From NCBI RefSeq assembly GCF_902806685.2, contig NC_048541.1, forward strand, positions 14,022,662 to 14,086,661: DNA of 64,000 nucleotides, written 5' to 3'. The stretch comes from Maniola hyperantus (taxonomy: Eukaryota; Arthropoda; Insecta; Lepidoptera; Nymphalidae). Under the pieces are notes generated by a model. The model had not been told where the DNA came from and did not search any database. It worked only from the letters and a program-made list of their open reading frames with translations. Positions 20,626 through 30,911 of this stretch are shown here, one piece after another; within the stretch, counting starts at the first letter, position 1, and the number at the start of each line of letters is the position of its first letter. The translations under genes were made by a program, and so were the position numbers.

Positions 20626-21068
20626 TTTTTCATACTTGCTAAATAAATAAAAAAGTTAGATATAGTGGGACTAAGTTCTAAGCAATGTTAAATATAAAAT
20701 CATTGCTAACTATCTCGATGCGCTGCTTTAGCATAATTCTCTGTTTCGCTCACTCAAAAATGATCAGCCAATTGAGATACGTTTTGTCATTGCAATCGTC
20801 ACTTGTTAAAGGAGACTGCCCACCACTGGTATCGCTATAGATATAGCTGTACACCGAAATGGTGAAATTAGTACCTAATTCCTGTTTTTAATTTTAAAAA
20901 ACATTTAAAATGTTACGAAATAAAAAAACAGCCGTATAATTAGAAACTGACCGAAATAAAAGTAGTTGTTTTGTTCATTTTCCTGACATTAGCAAAACAT
21001 GTAGTGACGCGAATCAAGGAATCGATAAGCTTAGGTCGATTATGATGACGTCTTGCGATTCCGATTAT
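20626..21068. other. No gene seen
   Basis: AT-rich noncoding sequence. Confidence 0.4.
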
Positions 21069-21540
21069 TACTTTCATGCATCAATCCTTATTACAATCGC
21101 AATAATTGTTGTGATTGGCTGAATTTTTGGTATTCTTGTTGCAACAATGCAAATGCATTATAGGCAACAGTAAGCACGCCTCAACCAATCAGAAGTGATT
21201 GAGATCGTTACATTGTAGCGGACATTAATTAACAAAATCGAAACAAAATCGAGCCCCTGTCGTTATTACAATAGTAATAGAATTATTATGTTATAGTCCG
21301 CGACAGGTTGAGATGGCAATCGGGGTATGAGGTGAGGGGACGCCCCGCACACCCACCCGCATTCGCACGCAACGATTAAACACGGGGGGTGGGGGCGGGT
21401 TGCGTTCCCTTCCCGATTGTCATTTCAACCTGTCGCGTAGGTACTATATTCATATTGCAATGCATTGTAGCAAATAGTGAGCGTCAACAAATAGGTGATT
21501 GTAGCATTGTAGCTGTAATTTCACCGTAATCAAGAGGTTG
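21069..21540. repeat. REP-8 copies around an inserted GC-rich TIR element
   Basis: 'tgttgtgattggctgaattt', 'attcttgttgcaacaatg' and 'caaccaatcagaagtgattg' match 54380-54545. A second, partial copy (21452-21540, 'gtagcaaatagtgagcgtca') lies on the other side of the TIR element. Confidence 0.6.
21299..21437. mobile_element. GC-rich MITE (GCGACAGGTTGA ends)
   Basis: The inverted ends are 'gcgacaggttgagatggcaa' and 'attgtcatttcaacctgtcg'. The second copy at 23656-23744 shares both ends and 'tcggggtatgagg'. The interior is unusually GC-rich ('cacggggggtgggggcggg'). Confidence 0.75.
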
Positions 21541-22184
21541 TCGAATGTCAAATCTAAATGGTGAATCTTCAAAAAAAAGATCGATTTTTAGATCGATTCG
21601 AATCGAAATCTGAGGAACGGATTAAAAAAAACCGAGGTCTGGAATATTTATTTCGCAAAAATAAATCTTCGATTTTTTTCGATACCTATATTTTAATTAT
21701 TAAATAGTTCAATTGAATTAAAGGTAAAACATGCTGTAAATTGTTTAATGACATCAAATAATTACTAATCATATTCTAAAACCCTTTTTTAAAATAATAT
21801 TATACCAATGTTACCCATGTGTAGTATGTTTAATATATGTACTTATTTTATTTTAGTAGTTGTTTACTATTTTTATATTGCTTCTTTTTTACTCTGTTTG
21901 CGTGAACTCAATCTAAAATAAAGAAGCAAAAATCGGAACGTAGATCGATTTTCTTGTCACAAAAATAGATTCTTTGAAAATCGATATCGGATCGATATGA
22001 CATCCCTAATGTCAAATAAATTGTTTGTTTTTAATTCGTTCTCTGTGGTTGTTCAGCTAAAGCACAGAACACTATTACTGCTGTTTAATTTTTGTTTAAT
22101 CACTATTTAATAATTAGACAAAGTGATCTAGGAATCTACAGACGCCTAGTTAGTTGTAGACATAGATAATACACATATTATGTT
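21541..22184. other. No gene seen; AT-rich
   Basis: It has 'gatcgattttt/cgattcgaatcg' words and no coding signature. It lies immediately upstream of the candidate gene and could hold its promoter, but no clear core element is seen. Confidence 0.35.
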
Positions 22185-23639
22185 ATGGAAAATCCATCAT
22201 GTCGTCATCCATTCCTTCCGGGACTCTCCACTGCGACTTTTGGATCTTGGAATTCACCTGCACCAGTAGGTAAGTAATAAATAAATAATTATTTGGTTTA
22301 TAAGAGTGTTAGGGCAGAGTGAAGTAAAGTGAGGAAGCTCTCGGCTTGATTCTGAATCGACGATATGTCAAATAATAGGTTAAGGTGACGTGAAAACGGT
22401 AAATCATGGAAAATAGGGCTACATTAGAGCTATTTGCGTGATGTCGAAGCCTCGACGTTTTATTAGAAGTAACCTAACTGTCGTGAAATGTGGTTAGAAC
22501 ACCTTTTGAGAACATTACGGAGAACTCAAGCGTACAGGTTTCCTCACGATGTTTTCCTTCACCGTTAAAGAAAGTGATATTTAATTGCTTAAAACGCACA
22601 TAACTAACAGTTGAGTTGTGTCTTTGTTTGTGTTGATTGTGTGAGTCGTTGTATCTTATCATTATTCACTTAATTAACTGATTAAAAACAATTAACTGAT
22701 CAAAGAAGAATTGCAAATGCTTTTGAAATTATCTAATATTGTAAATATATGATTTGACAGATTTCACATGAACATATCATTTGCATGGAGTGTTTTGGTT
22801 CATCACAAAAAGCTCTCCGAGCCGGGCTAGCACCTGCTGCTTTATTTGGACACAGAGTGCGAGTTATGCATGTGGCATATCTCTACGTCCTCGCACAGCC
22901 TTCAGACTCTGAGGAAAGAAATATTATTCTGCGTTGGATTTCTGCACACTTGGTATGTATAATAATGAAAAGTACTACTTACCCATTAGACAGCCTATAC
23001 AGATGAAGTGGCATATGCAGATATGTTACCCGCTTAAATACCTGTATTTTACCAGTCATAGTACCTATACTATGTACATTCAATCTGTACTGTATAAACT
23101 ATTATCTGTACATGTTGCAATTTATTATCTGTACATATAGTTATGTATTCTGTGTGTGTTTTTTCGATTTGTAACTAGTAATTACTTAATCATCATCATG
23201 ATCAACCCATCACCGGCTCGCTACAGAGCATGGGTCTCCTTACAGAGTGAGAAGGGCCATAGTCTCCCATGCTGGCCAAGTGGATTGATTGGCATACTTC
23301 ACACATCTTTCAGGACAGTATAGTGAATGCATGCAGGTTTCCTCACGATGTTTTCCTTCACCTTTAAAGAAAGTGATATTTAATTGCTTAAAACACACAT
23401 AACTTACACAAGTTAGAGGTGTGTATACCTATCTTATCATCATTCAATTCACTTAATTAACTGATTAAAAGCAATGTTTAACATATAGTTATGTATTCTG
23501 TATAGGTGACGCCTCGCTGTGGCATGACGCCGCGTGCATCGCTGCGGGCTTAGGTGTTCCACGTGAGCGCGAGGCCTTCTACACGTCACGGCTAGACGCG
23601 GTGCCTATATGTGTGCTACCAATGCCAGTGCGCAGCTAG
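22185..23639 (+). CDS. Candidate small multi-exon gene, unrecognised product
   Basis: Two stretches look like real exons. Positions 22761-22952 (64 codons) follow the acceptor 'gatttgacag' and end at the donor 'gtatgt'; they read FGSSQKALRAGLAPAALFGH ... ILRWISAHL. Positions 23506-23639 follow 'ctgtatag' and read DASLWHDAACIAAGLGVPRE ... PMPVRS, then a stop. Both are GC-richer than their surroundings and use codons in a protein-like way. A possible first exon (ATG 22185 to 22269, donor GTAAGT) encodes MENPSCRHPFLPGLS... The phases do not join cleanly: exon 1 ends in phase 1, exon 2 is in phase 0, and exon 3 starts in phase 1. Either a weaker donor at 22957 or another acceptor is used, or the gene is damaged. 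SINE-A and REP-6 copies sit in the introns. I do not recognise the family. Confidence 0.45.
22320..22500. repeat. REP-6 repeat copy
   Basis: 'agtgaggaagctctcggctt', 'gaatcgacgatatgtcaa' and 'ctaactgtcgtgaaatgtgg' match 39015-39245 and 5423-5585. It lies in the candidate gene's first intron. Confidence 0.55.
22500..22610 (-). mobile_element. SINE-A internal fragment
   Basis: 'aggtttcctcacgatgtttt' and 'taattgcttaaaacgcacat' match the SINE-A body. Neither end is present. Confidence 0.7.
23191..23425 (-). mobile_element. SINE-A copy in candidate intron
   Basis: It runs from 'catgatcaacccatcaccgg' to 'acttacacaagttagaggtg', with the tRNA-like head missing. It is followed by 'cttaattaactgattaaaa', which also follows the fragment at 22500-22610. 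Confidence 0.78.
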
Positions 23640-23655
23640 CGGACACCCATAGTAT

Positions 23656-23744
23656 GCGACAGGTCAAGATGGCAATCGGGGTATGAGGCTGGGGACGCTC
23701 CGCACAGCCGCACGTCACCCCGATTGTCATATTGACCTGTCGCG
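23656..23744. mobile_element. GC-rich MITE (GCGACAGG ends), second copy
   Basis: 'gcgacaggtcaagatggcaa' and 'attgtcatattgacctgtcg' are inverted ends matching 21299-21437. It lies 17 bp after the stop codon of the candidate gene, between 'tatag'-like words. Confidence 0.75.
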
Positions 23745-23799
23745 TTCTATAGAATGCTGCCGCATCGTTGCCGACGTAGGACGAAAGCGTCAAGCTAGT

Positions 23800-23905
23800 G
23801 CCACCTGAGTAGGTACGACAGTAGTGCGACAGGTGGGGTTTGAACCGGCGACCCTTCGGATTTCAGTCCACACCTTTTAACTGTTGAGCTATTGAGGCTT
23901 CTATA
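23800..23905 (-). mobile_element. SINE-B, tRNA-like head part
   Basis: 'caatagctcaacagttaaaa' (A box) and 'ggttcaaaccccacctgtcg' (B box) read on the minus strand. The body is truncated. Confidence 0.75.
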
Positions 23906-25084
23906 ATACAGATTTCTTTAGAAATATATTTAATAAAGAGAAATATTTCAGTAAAACGTAAGTTAGCAGCGAATTAACAGTTTCGAAAATTCTAATTTCG
24001 GAGGTCGTTCTTCACCATATTTCTGCGGAATCCGGTGGTTTAGATTTTTTTTAAATGTGTAATTAAATGTAATAAAACTATCCTAAAAATTAAGCTCTAT
24101 TTTATTAGTGGACAACTTATTTGGTAGCGATACTGAGTCCCATAGTCACTTGGGCAATGTCCTTTCAATTGAAAATTACGTTTTGATAAAATTTGTTGAA
24201 ATATTATGAACCATTATATCATAAGCATTTATTTAAACCCTGGAAAAATATCATCCAGATTATTTGGGGCATTCGAAAATCTAAAGATTTACCATGGCCC
24301 TGCTGGCAGTTTTGATATTATATTGTAAGGCATCCCTTCGTTCCTTTGCTGTGTACGTTATGCACAGCAAGCGCCATCTGCGTTGATCCTACTTACATGA
24401 TACTGCTTACATGTTTATAGAAAGCAAAGACCCCTAAAGTGTCCGTACGTAACTATGGTCGCTACGCACTCTGTTTTTGAAAACCCTGTAAATAAGTTTG
24501 AAATTATTAATAGGTATAACAGTAGGTAGATATGTCAAAAGATATTAAGTACATAAACACTAGACAATAAAAAAAATACCCGGCTGATTTTGTTGTGCGC
24601 TCTTCTCAGACCTGGACGCGTTTGGAACCCTCGTAGTTTTAGTTTTAAGTACTCGTTAAATAATCACCACTATATCATCATCTTACAAATGCGACAACCG
24701 ACCATCAAAAAGTGTAATTTATTACCTATTTTTGAATAAAAATTGGACTTTGACTTTGACTTTGATACGTCAGTAGGCGTATAACTAAAAGATGAGACGC
24801 GTTTGGTGCCTAGGCACGACTCGTTCTAATATGCGAACAGCTAAGATGAGAAAAAAATCTGCGGTGCCTAGTCCCCCCCTTGTATTTTCCCCTTACTGTT
24901 TGCTTAATGGATCGGTAATGTATTGTGATATGATAAGAGAATGTAAACAGTGTTTATTGAAATAAATATTGACAGAGATCGGCACAGTACGCATTAGACA
25001 CTACTTGGAATCTTGAACAAGGCTTTATGGATTTCTTTCAAATCTTATACTCTTATGTTGTTTAGATATTATACACTTACTAGA
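23906..25084. other. No gene; LINE-like tail at 24715-24770
   Basis: 'ttgaataaaaattggacttt' followed by (GACTTT)n looks like a LINE 3' end with its typical short tandem tail. The remainder is AT-rich and unassigned. Confidence 0.4.
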
Positions 25085-25170
25085 TGCTTACTAGATGTTA
25101 TATACGACTTCGTCCAGTAGTTTCAGCTGTGCCTTGATAGATCAGTCAGTCAGTCACTTATTCCTTTCAT
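25085..25170 (+). mobile_element. REP-1/REP-5 tail fragment
   Basis: 'acgacttcgtccagtagttt', 'agctgtgccttgatagatc' and (AGTC)n at 25143-25155. The interior is deleted. Confidence 0.5.
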
Positions 25171-25339
25171 TATTTTTTTATATTTTGTTTATTTGAAAGT
25201 AATCAACAGCGTAAATACATAATTATTATTTAAATTTAAATCTAGGTATAACAGAAGGCCAAAAGAGATTACTTAAAATTATAATTAAACTATTTTAACA
25301 GAATAGATTTAGAATAAATGTAGGTATATACAATAATAA

Positions 25340-25875
25340 AATAAAATTACAACTCGTCATGTCTGTCTGTCTGTGTGTATGTCACAGCCACTTTTTTTCC
25401 GAAACTATAAGAGCTATACTGTTGAAACTTGGTAAGTAGATATATTATGTGAACCGCATTAAGGTTTTTATAGAAAAATAGAAAAAAAACAATAAATTTT
25501 GGGGTTCCCCATACTTAGAACTGAAACTCAAAAAATTTTTTTCATCAAACCCATATGTGTGGGGTGGGGTATCTATGGATACGTCTTCCAAAATGATATT
25601 GAGTTTTCTAATATCATTTTTTCTAAACTGTATAGTTTGCGCCAGAGACACTTCCAAAGTGGTAGTCAAATGTGTCCCCCCCCCCCTGTAACTTCTAAAA
25701 TAAAAGACTGATAAAACTAAAAAAATATATGATGTACATTACCATGCAAACTTCCACCGAAAATTAGTTTGAACGAGATCTAGTAAGTAGTTTTTGATTT
25801 ATCGTGCAAAATGTCGATAAAATGGACGGAACCCTCAGTGCGCGAGTCTGATTCGCACTTGGCCGGTTTTTTACT
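25340..25875 (+). mobile_element. REP-3 interspersed repeat, diverged subfamily
   Basis: 'gtctgtctgtctgtgtgtat', 'tttccgaaactataagagct' and 'ttttggggttccccatactt', ending 'tgattcgcacttggccgg'. The copies at 48367 and 40305 belong to this subfamily, which differs in the middle from the copy at 3632. Confidence 0.75.
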
Positions 25876-26149
25876 TTTTCGTGCAGCTACCTAAATCTAG
25901 GTCTGCTTATTATTTTGTCTAGACAGCTACTTATCCCCTAAAGTGCACAACGAGTTAATTATTCAACATTAGTTGAAATAAAGTCCAATTTCCCAAGATC
26001 CCGGTTAAAATTCAAATTTCAACGTAATGCTCCTCTTGGGGACAGCGTCATAATCCGTCGGCTTAGCGCTTCGCCGTGTCTTGACGTCACGTGAAATAAT
26101 AAATAGGGTACAACACGGTATAAAGAAACATACAGTCATTTACTTATAT

Positions 26150-26352
26150 TACTTCGTATGGACAGGGCTATTAAACAGACAAAAAGGCATCGATTCAGTG
26201 GTGCTTTAGCACCAATGCAACCTCAGTGACGTCTGGATTTCAAACGGGTCGTTCATTAGTATCTAAGAGGTGGCGCTGATTTATTTGGGTCCAAAACCGT
26301 GAAAATTTTTGTTCGCTTGGGCATACCTATCTTGTCATTTATATCGATGGTA
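26150..26352 (+). mobile_element. REP-4 interspersed repeat
   Basis: It starts 'tattacttcgtatggacagg', has 'caacctcagtgacgtctgga', and ends 'catttatatcgatgg'. It closely matches 12117-12332. Confidence 0.75.
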
Positions 26353-26409
26353 CTAACAGCGTATAAAGAGAGATACAGTATTCCGATGCCTTTGATCTCG
26401 TAGTAAATG

Positions 26410-26662
26410 ACGCCGACCATTCCAACATCAGCCTCAACGGATTGCGAAGCTGAAGTGGCAATGGGCAGGACACATAGTTCGTAAAACCGACAAACCTTGG
26501 GGTCCCAAGGTGCTGGGATGGCGACCTTGCACCGGAAGACTCAGCATTGGTGGACGGACGACATCAGACGAGTCGCAGGGAGCCGCTGGATTCAGGCGGC
26601 GCAAGACCGTGGCGTGTGGAAGTCCTTACAAGAGTCTATTGATGATGATGGTGATGATGATT
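26410..26662 (+). mobile_element. RTE-type LINE, C-terminal ORF end
   Basis: The plus strand reads, with small frame breaks, LKWQWAGHIVRKTDKPWG, then WTDDIRRVAGSRWIQAAQDR and VWKSLQES, and ends in a (GAT)n tail (26640-26662). It is the same subfamily as 5590-5905. It is 5' truncated, and a deletion removed part of the G-R-P region. Confidence 0.8.
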
Positions 26663-27026
26663 CCAACATAGGGCCCTAACTACGTATGCCAGTTCAGGTC
26701 GCTTCTTCGTCCCGCACGACGGCTTCGTCGAACCTCTGTTTGTATAGTGTAACGTATCTTTACTTTGTGGTACGGAGTCTCTGAAATACAAAGCATACCT
26801 CTACATACTTGGATACTCTTGGATATTATTGTGACGACGATTATAGTAGGTAAATCTAACTCTACACCTACTTTATAGTAGGTATACAGTTAAGGTATGA
26901 TTCCGAACCACGCTGCACGCAGCAGCGCTGCCGCAACAATGCTGTCACCAGCTGTCACAGTCCTGTCGCGGCACTACTGGTCCCCATACAATTGCTGCCG
27001 CGACATTGCTGCCTAGCTCGGAATGT
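26663..27026. other. No gene seen
   Basis: Near 26925-27005 the words 'gctgccgc', 'gctgtcac' and 'ctgtcgcggc' are repetitive, but no element is defined. Confidence 0.4.
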
Positions 27027-27200
27027 AATGAAACCTGTATGCCTGAGAGTTCTCCATAATGTTCTCAAAGGTGTGTGAAGTCTACCAACCCGCACATGGC
27101 CAACGTGTTAGACTATGGCCAAAACCCTTCCCACTCTGAGAGGAGACCCGTGCTCTGTAGTGAGCCCGTGATGGGTTGATCATGATGATGATATGATGAT
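27027..27200 (+). mobile_element. SINE-A, 3' half
   Basis: 'cctgagagttctccataatg' to 'gatgggttgatcatgatgat'. The head is missing. Confidence 0.78.
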
Positions 27201-27242
27201 TGTCGTTAAATGCAACTGCAAGGCTATCTAGTATCTTGTAAT

Positions 27243-27700
27243 AAAAAACCGGCCAAGTGCGAGTCAGGCTCGCGCAACGAGGGTTCCGTACTACAGTCGT
27301 ATTTTTTCGACATTTTGCACGATAATTCAAAAACTATGATGCATAAAAATAAATGAAAATCTGTTTTAGAATGCACAGGTGAAGACCTTTCATATGATAC
27401 CCCACTTGATATAGTTATCTTACTTCGATATTGAAAATACTAATTATTAGTTCATGACTACAATTTAATTTTTTTCGTGTGATGTAACCACAAAGTCACG
27501 GTTTTCATATTTTTCCCCTAATGTCTGTTATAAGACCTACCTACCTGCCAAATTTCATGATTCTAGGTCAACGGGAAGTACTCTGTAGGTTTCTTGACAT
27601 ACAGACAGTCCGACTGACAGACAGACAGAAAGATAGACAGACAATAAAGTGATCCTATAAGAGTTCCGTTTTTCCTTTTGAGGTACGGAACCCTAAAAAC
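27243..27700 (-). mobile_element. REP-3 interspersed repeat, near full length
   Basis: The reverse complement runs 'agggttccgtacctcaaaag' (27695) to 'gcacttggccggttttt' (27243), including the TGTC microsatellite and 'ccgttgacctagaatcatg'. Confidence 0.82.
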
Positions 27701-27949
27701 ATAACTTCCTAGTATGGCTTACACGTAAAATGATAAATCATAACTTCATAACATCCTGGGATCGATAGAGGTAGGACACACGCGTTATCCCGGGAGGATG
27801 CGTCCGTCACGTAACGCCTTCGTGGAAGTCAAGCACAGTTTACGATCGCCCCGGTGAAAATAAATTCTCATATTGATGATCAGATACATACTGGGTGAAA
27901 TTTAGGAAACGGTCAGTCAGGTTTTTAATTTTTTATATTCATCTAGCTA

Positions 27950-28190
27950 AGCTGTGGTAGCTTAGTGGTTAAGACGTCCACCTCTTATTTGAGAGGTCGG
28001 GGGTTCGATCCCGGGCACACACCTCTTACTTTTCAAAGTTACATGCTTTTTAAGCAATAAAAAAATATCACTTGATTTAACGGTAAAGGAAAACATCGTA
28101 AGGAAACTCACATGCCTAAGAGTACCCCATATTGTTCTCAAAGGTTGTGTTATAAGTCTGCCAATTCGCACTTGGCCAGCGTGACTTGAA
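27950..28190 (+). mobile_element. SINE-A
   Basis: The head 'ggtagcttagtggttaagac' has a good B box 'gggggttcgatcccgggc', then the body 'ggaaaacatcgtaaggaaac'. It is truncated where REP-5 begins. Confidence 0.8.
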
Positions 28191-28512
28191 AAAAACGGAC
28201 TTTCATACAAACTTTCATCCCCTATTTAACTCCTTTGGTAGTAGAATTTTTAAAAAATCGTTAAATAAGTATATTTTCATTTGTAACCAAAAGTTTAAAT
28301 ACCAATTTTGATCGATGTAACTTGTCGGACTTTCATACAAACTTCCATCCCCCATTTAACCCATTTAGGGATGGAATTTTGGAAAATCCTTTCTTAGTTT
28401 ACAAAGAACACACCCTCCAAATTTCATGTATCTAGGACCAGCGGTTTAGGCTGTGCGTTAATATAAATATAAGTCAGCCAGTCAGCCAGGACTTTGTATT
28501 TTATATATATAG
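28190..28512 (+). mobile_element. REP-5 interspersed repeat
   Basis: 'ggactttcatacaaactttc' appears twice (28197 and 28327), then 'ggaccagcggtttaggctgt' and 'caggactttgtattttatat'. It matches 35334-35668 without that copy's GC-rich start. Confidence 0.7.
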
Positions 28513-29107
28513 ATTATGCAATTGTCACTCCAACAGAAACTAAAGCACTGTAACGGAATATTTTTATCTAACAAATCACACTTATTTGGAACTTTATTTA
28601 TTTTATTTATTTCCACACAAAAAGAAAAAATGCTTACAATATTGGTTTCTTCATGCTCGTAAGCGCTTGGCGGCTTGTCTGAGCACTGCACATTCCTCTG
28701 TAGTTAATACTTAGTCTAATATTCTAGGTAGGTATGTGTAACTATTATGAACAAATGTAGGTAGGTAGTTATAAAATAAAATATGTCCGCGTATACAAGC
28801 TTTAATTTCTGCATACGAGTTGGACCTCGCCACGCCAAAATGTACCATGCCACACAGCATCGCACTTGTAACGGTTCATCAATTTCTGGGTCCAACGATG
28901 TATGGGAGACGGTCGGTCTCCAAAATTAAGTACTTATTTAGATTTTTCCACACTGACCGCTCCAAAAAATCTCCTGTTTACTGGCAGGATTACTTATTTT
29001 AGGGGAAGCACGTAAGACTGACGTGTTATAAATTGGTGTTTCGTTTCTATAAAAGTCCCAAGAGTAATAATGAAAGCGACAGACGTGAGATATTGGCTCG
29101 AATGGCT
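28513..29107. other. No gene seen
   Basis: AT-rich with 'tttattttatttattt' near 28595. No coding signature. Confidence 0.4.
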
Positions 29108-29470
29108 TTTTTTTGGGGTTTCGTACCACAAAAGAAAAAAAAGATCCCTTATAGGATCACTTGGATGTCTGTGTGCCTGTCGTGTGTGTCAAAAAACCTA
29201 TAGGGTACTTCCCGTTGACCTAGAATCATGAAATTTGGCAGGTAGGTTTATAGCACACGTCAAGGGAAAAATCCGAAACTAAAATGAAAATGTGTTCATT
29301 AACAATTACTATAATGGGGTATCATAATATGAAATGGCTTTACCTGTAGGTAGATCCTACTTATTTTTATGCATAATTAAATTGTTTTTGATTTATCGTG
29401 CAAAATGTCGAAAAAATACGATTGTTATGGAACCCTCGGTGCGCGAGTCTGACTCGCACTTGTCCGAGTT
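29108..29470 (+). mobile_element. REP-3 interspersed repeat
   Basis: 'ggggtttcgtaccacaaaag', 'cttcccgttgacctagaatc' and 'gactcgcacttgtccgag'. The microsatellite part is short and the middle is partly deleted. Confidence 0.75.
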
Positions 29471-29539
29471 TTCTTGATATTCTAATGCTATTTCAGTTAC
29501 CGTGACATAATTTACGCAATAAATTTTATTTATGAGCAG

Positions 29540-29790
29540 TTATCAATTAGTTATCCGGACGATCGGTGATCTGAGGTTTGATTGTGTACACGTACTTCTA
29601 AATTTTCGGTGTTGGGTTTTAAAAATTAAGTATCACTTGCTCGGTGAAGGAAAACATCGTGAGGGAACCTTCATGCTTAAAAGTCTTTCATAATGTTCTC
29701 AAACGTATGTGAAGTTTGCAATACATACTTGGTCTATGGCCCATTCTGATAGGAAATTCGTGATCAGTAGTGGCCCAACAATGGTCAAGA
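29540..29790 (+). mobile_element. SINE-A, strongly diverged
   Basis: 'ggaaaacatcgtgagggaac', 'cataatgttctcaaacg' and a worn 'tagtggcccaacaatggtc' end are still visible. Confidence 0.6.
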
Positions 29791-30911
29791 AATGTATGTT
29801 ATATTCTTGACCATTTTACTATGTGAATTCGAACAGCAATACTAAATCGGAACTTCCTCCGTCAAAGCCTCCATAAATAAATTTAATCCATATTAAATTG
29901 ATCCTCTGTAGGACTCGAAACTAGGACTATTTTCAAAAGTTTCAAGATTCTACAAGCGCATCCATCTAAATGTACTATTGTATTTCAAAGCTTAAAGAAA
30001 AAGTATCCTTAATTAGTTAACTAAATTATTGTCCATTTTGTGTACAAAGTATCGAAATTTATTAAATTCTCAGTTCATTATCAAATGAAGAAAAGGAAAA
30101 ATCAACAGATCATGGCAAAGGAAGAATAAGTAGTATGTTATAATAGAGTAAACTACTTTAATGTGATAAGATCGTTTCTATTGTCACAAAGATGCCAAGG
30201 CCCCGTTTCCCAAGGACGCAGATAAGGCTTAGTTACAACTTAGAACAATATAAGGGACTGGGCATTAAATTAATTTATGTATTTAGATTTTATGTAATGT
30301 TGGCTCTTTGACTTTGGATTAACAATTTGGGGACCCTTTGCCGCGAAAGTTTAGGAGTTTCTTGAGTTTGCCTATTTTCTGCTACAGTAAAGATTAAAGA
30401 ACTCTTACTAATAATATAAATTTATGAAAGCGTAGGTATTTGTCTGTCTTTAAGTTTGTTACTTTTTCATGATTTCAAATACAAAATTTTGCAACTTCTG
30501 GATGCTTTCAAAACTGGAAATACTTACAATAACTTCGATGTTTCAAAATGTGCTTTTTGAGATCTTTATTAATCGAAATTCTCATGAAATAGGTACACGA
30601 TTGGATATATTATGTAGTTATTTCCTCTAAGAAAAATTTCGAAAAACTTTTCCAAAGTAATTTAGTAAGTGAATCCCCATCTTCTGTATGTAAAGAGAAA
30701 ATTGCTTACTGTTTATTATTGTTATTTTTAAGAATTTGAAACTTACTGTTAGCACAATATTCAAAAAATACTTAATAGCCCTTTATTATATTATCTATTC
30801 GCAAGTTTTCAAGGTCAAGACAACCTGAATAAAATTCAAAATTGTATAAAACATAAACTAATCAGAAACTCAACTCATAAAGAAATAAAACAAACAAAAA
30901 ACATGAGATTT
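29791..30911. other. No gene seen; downstream of the Gr gene
   Basis: AT-rich, with no long frame and no recognised repeat. It is the longest stretch in the central window not shared with other parts, so it may be single-copy DNA next to the receptor. Confidence 0.4.
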
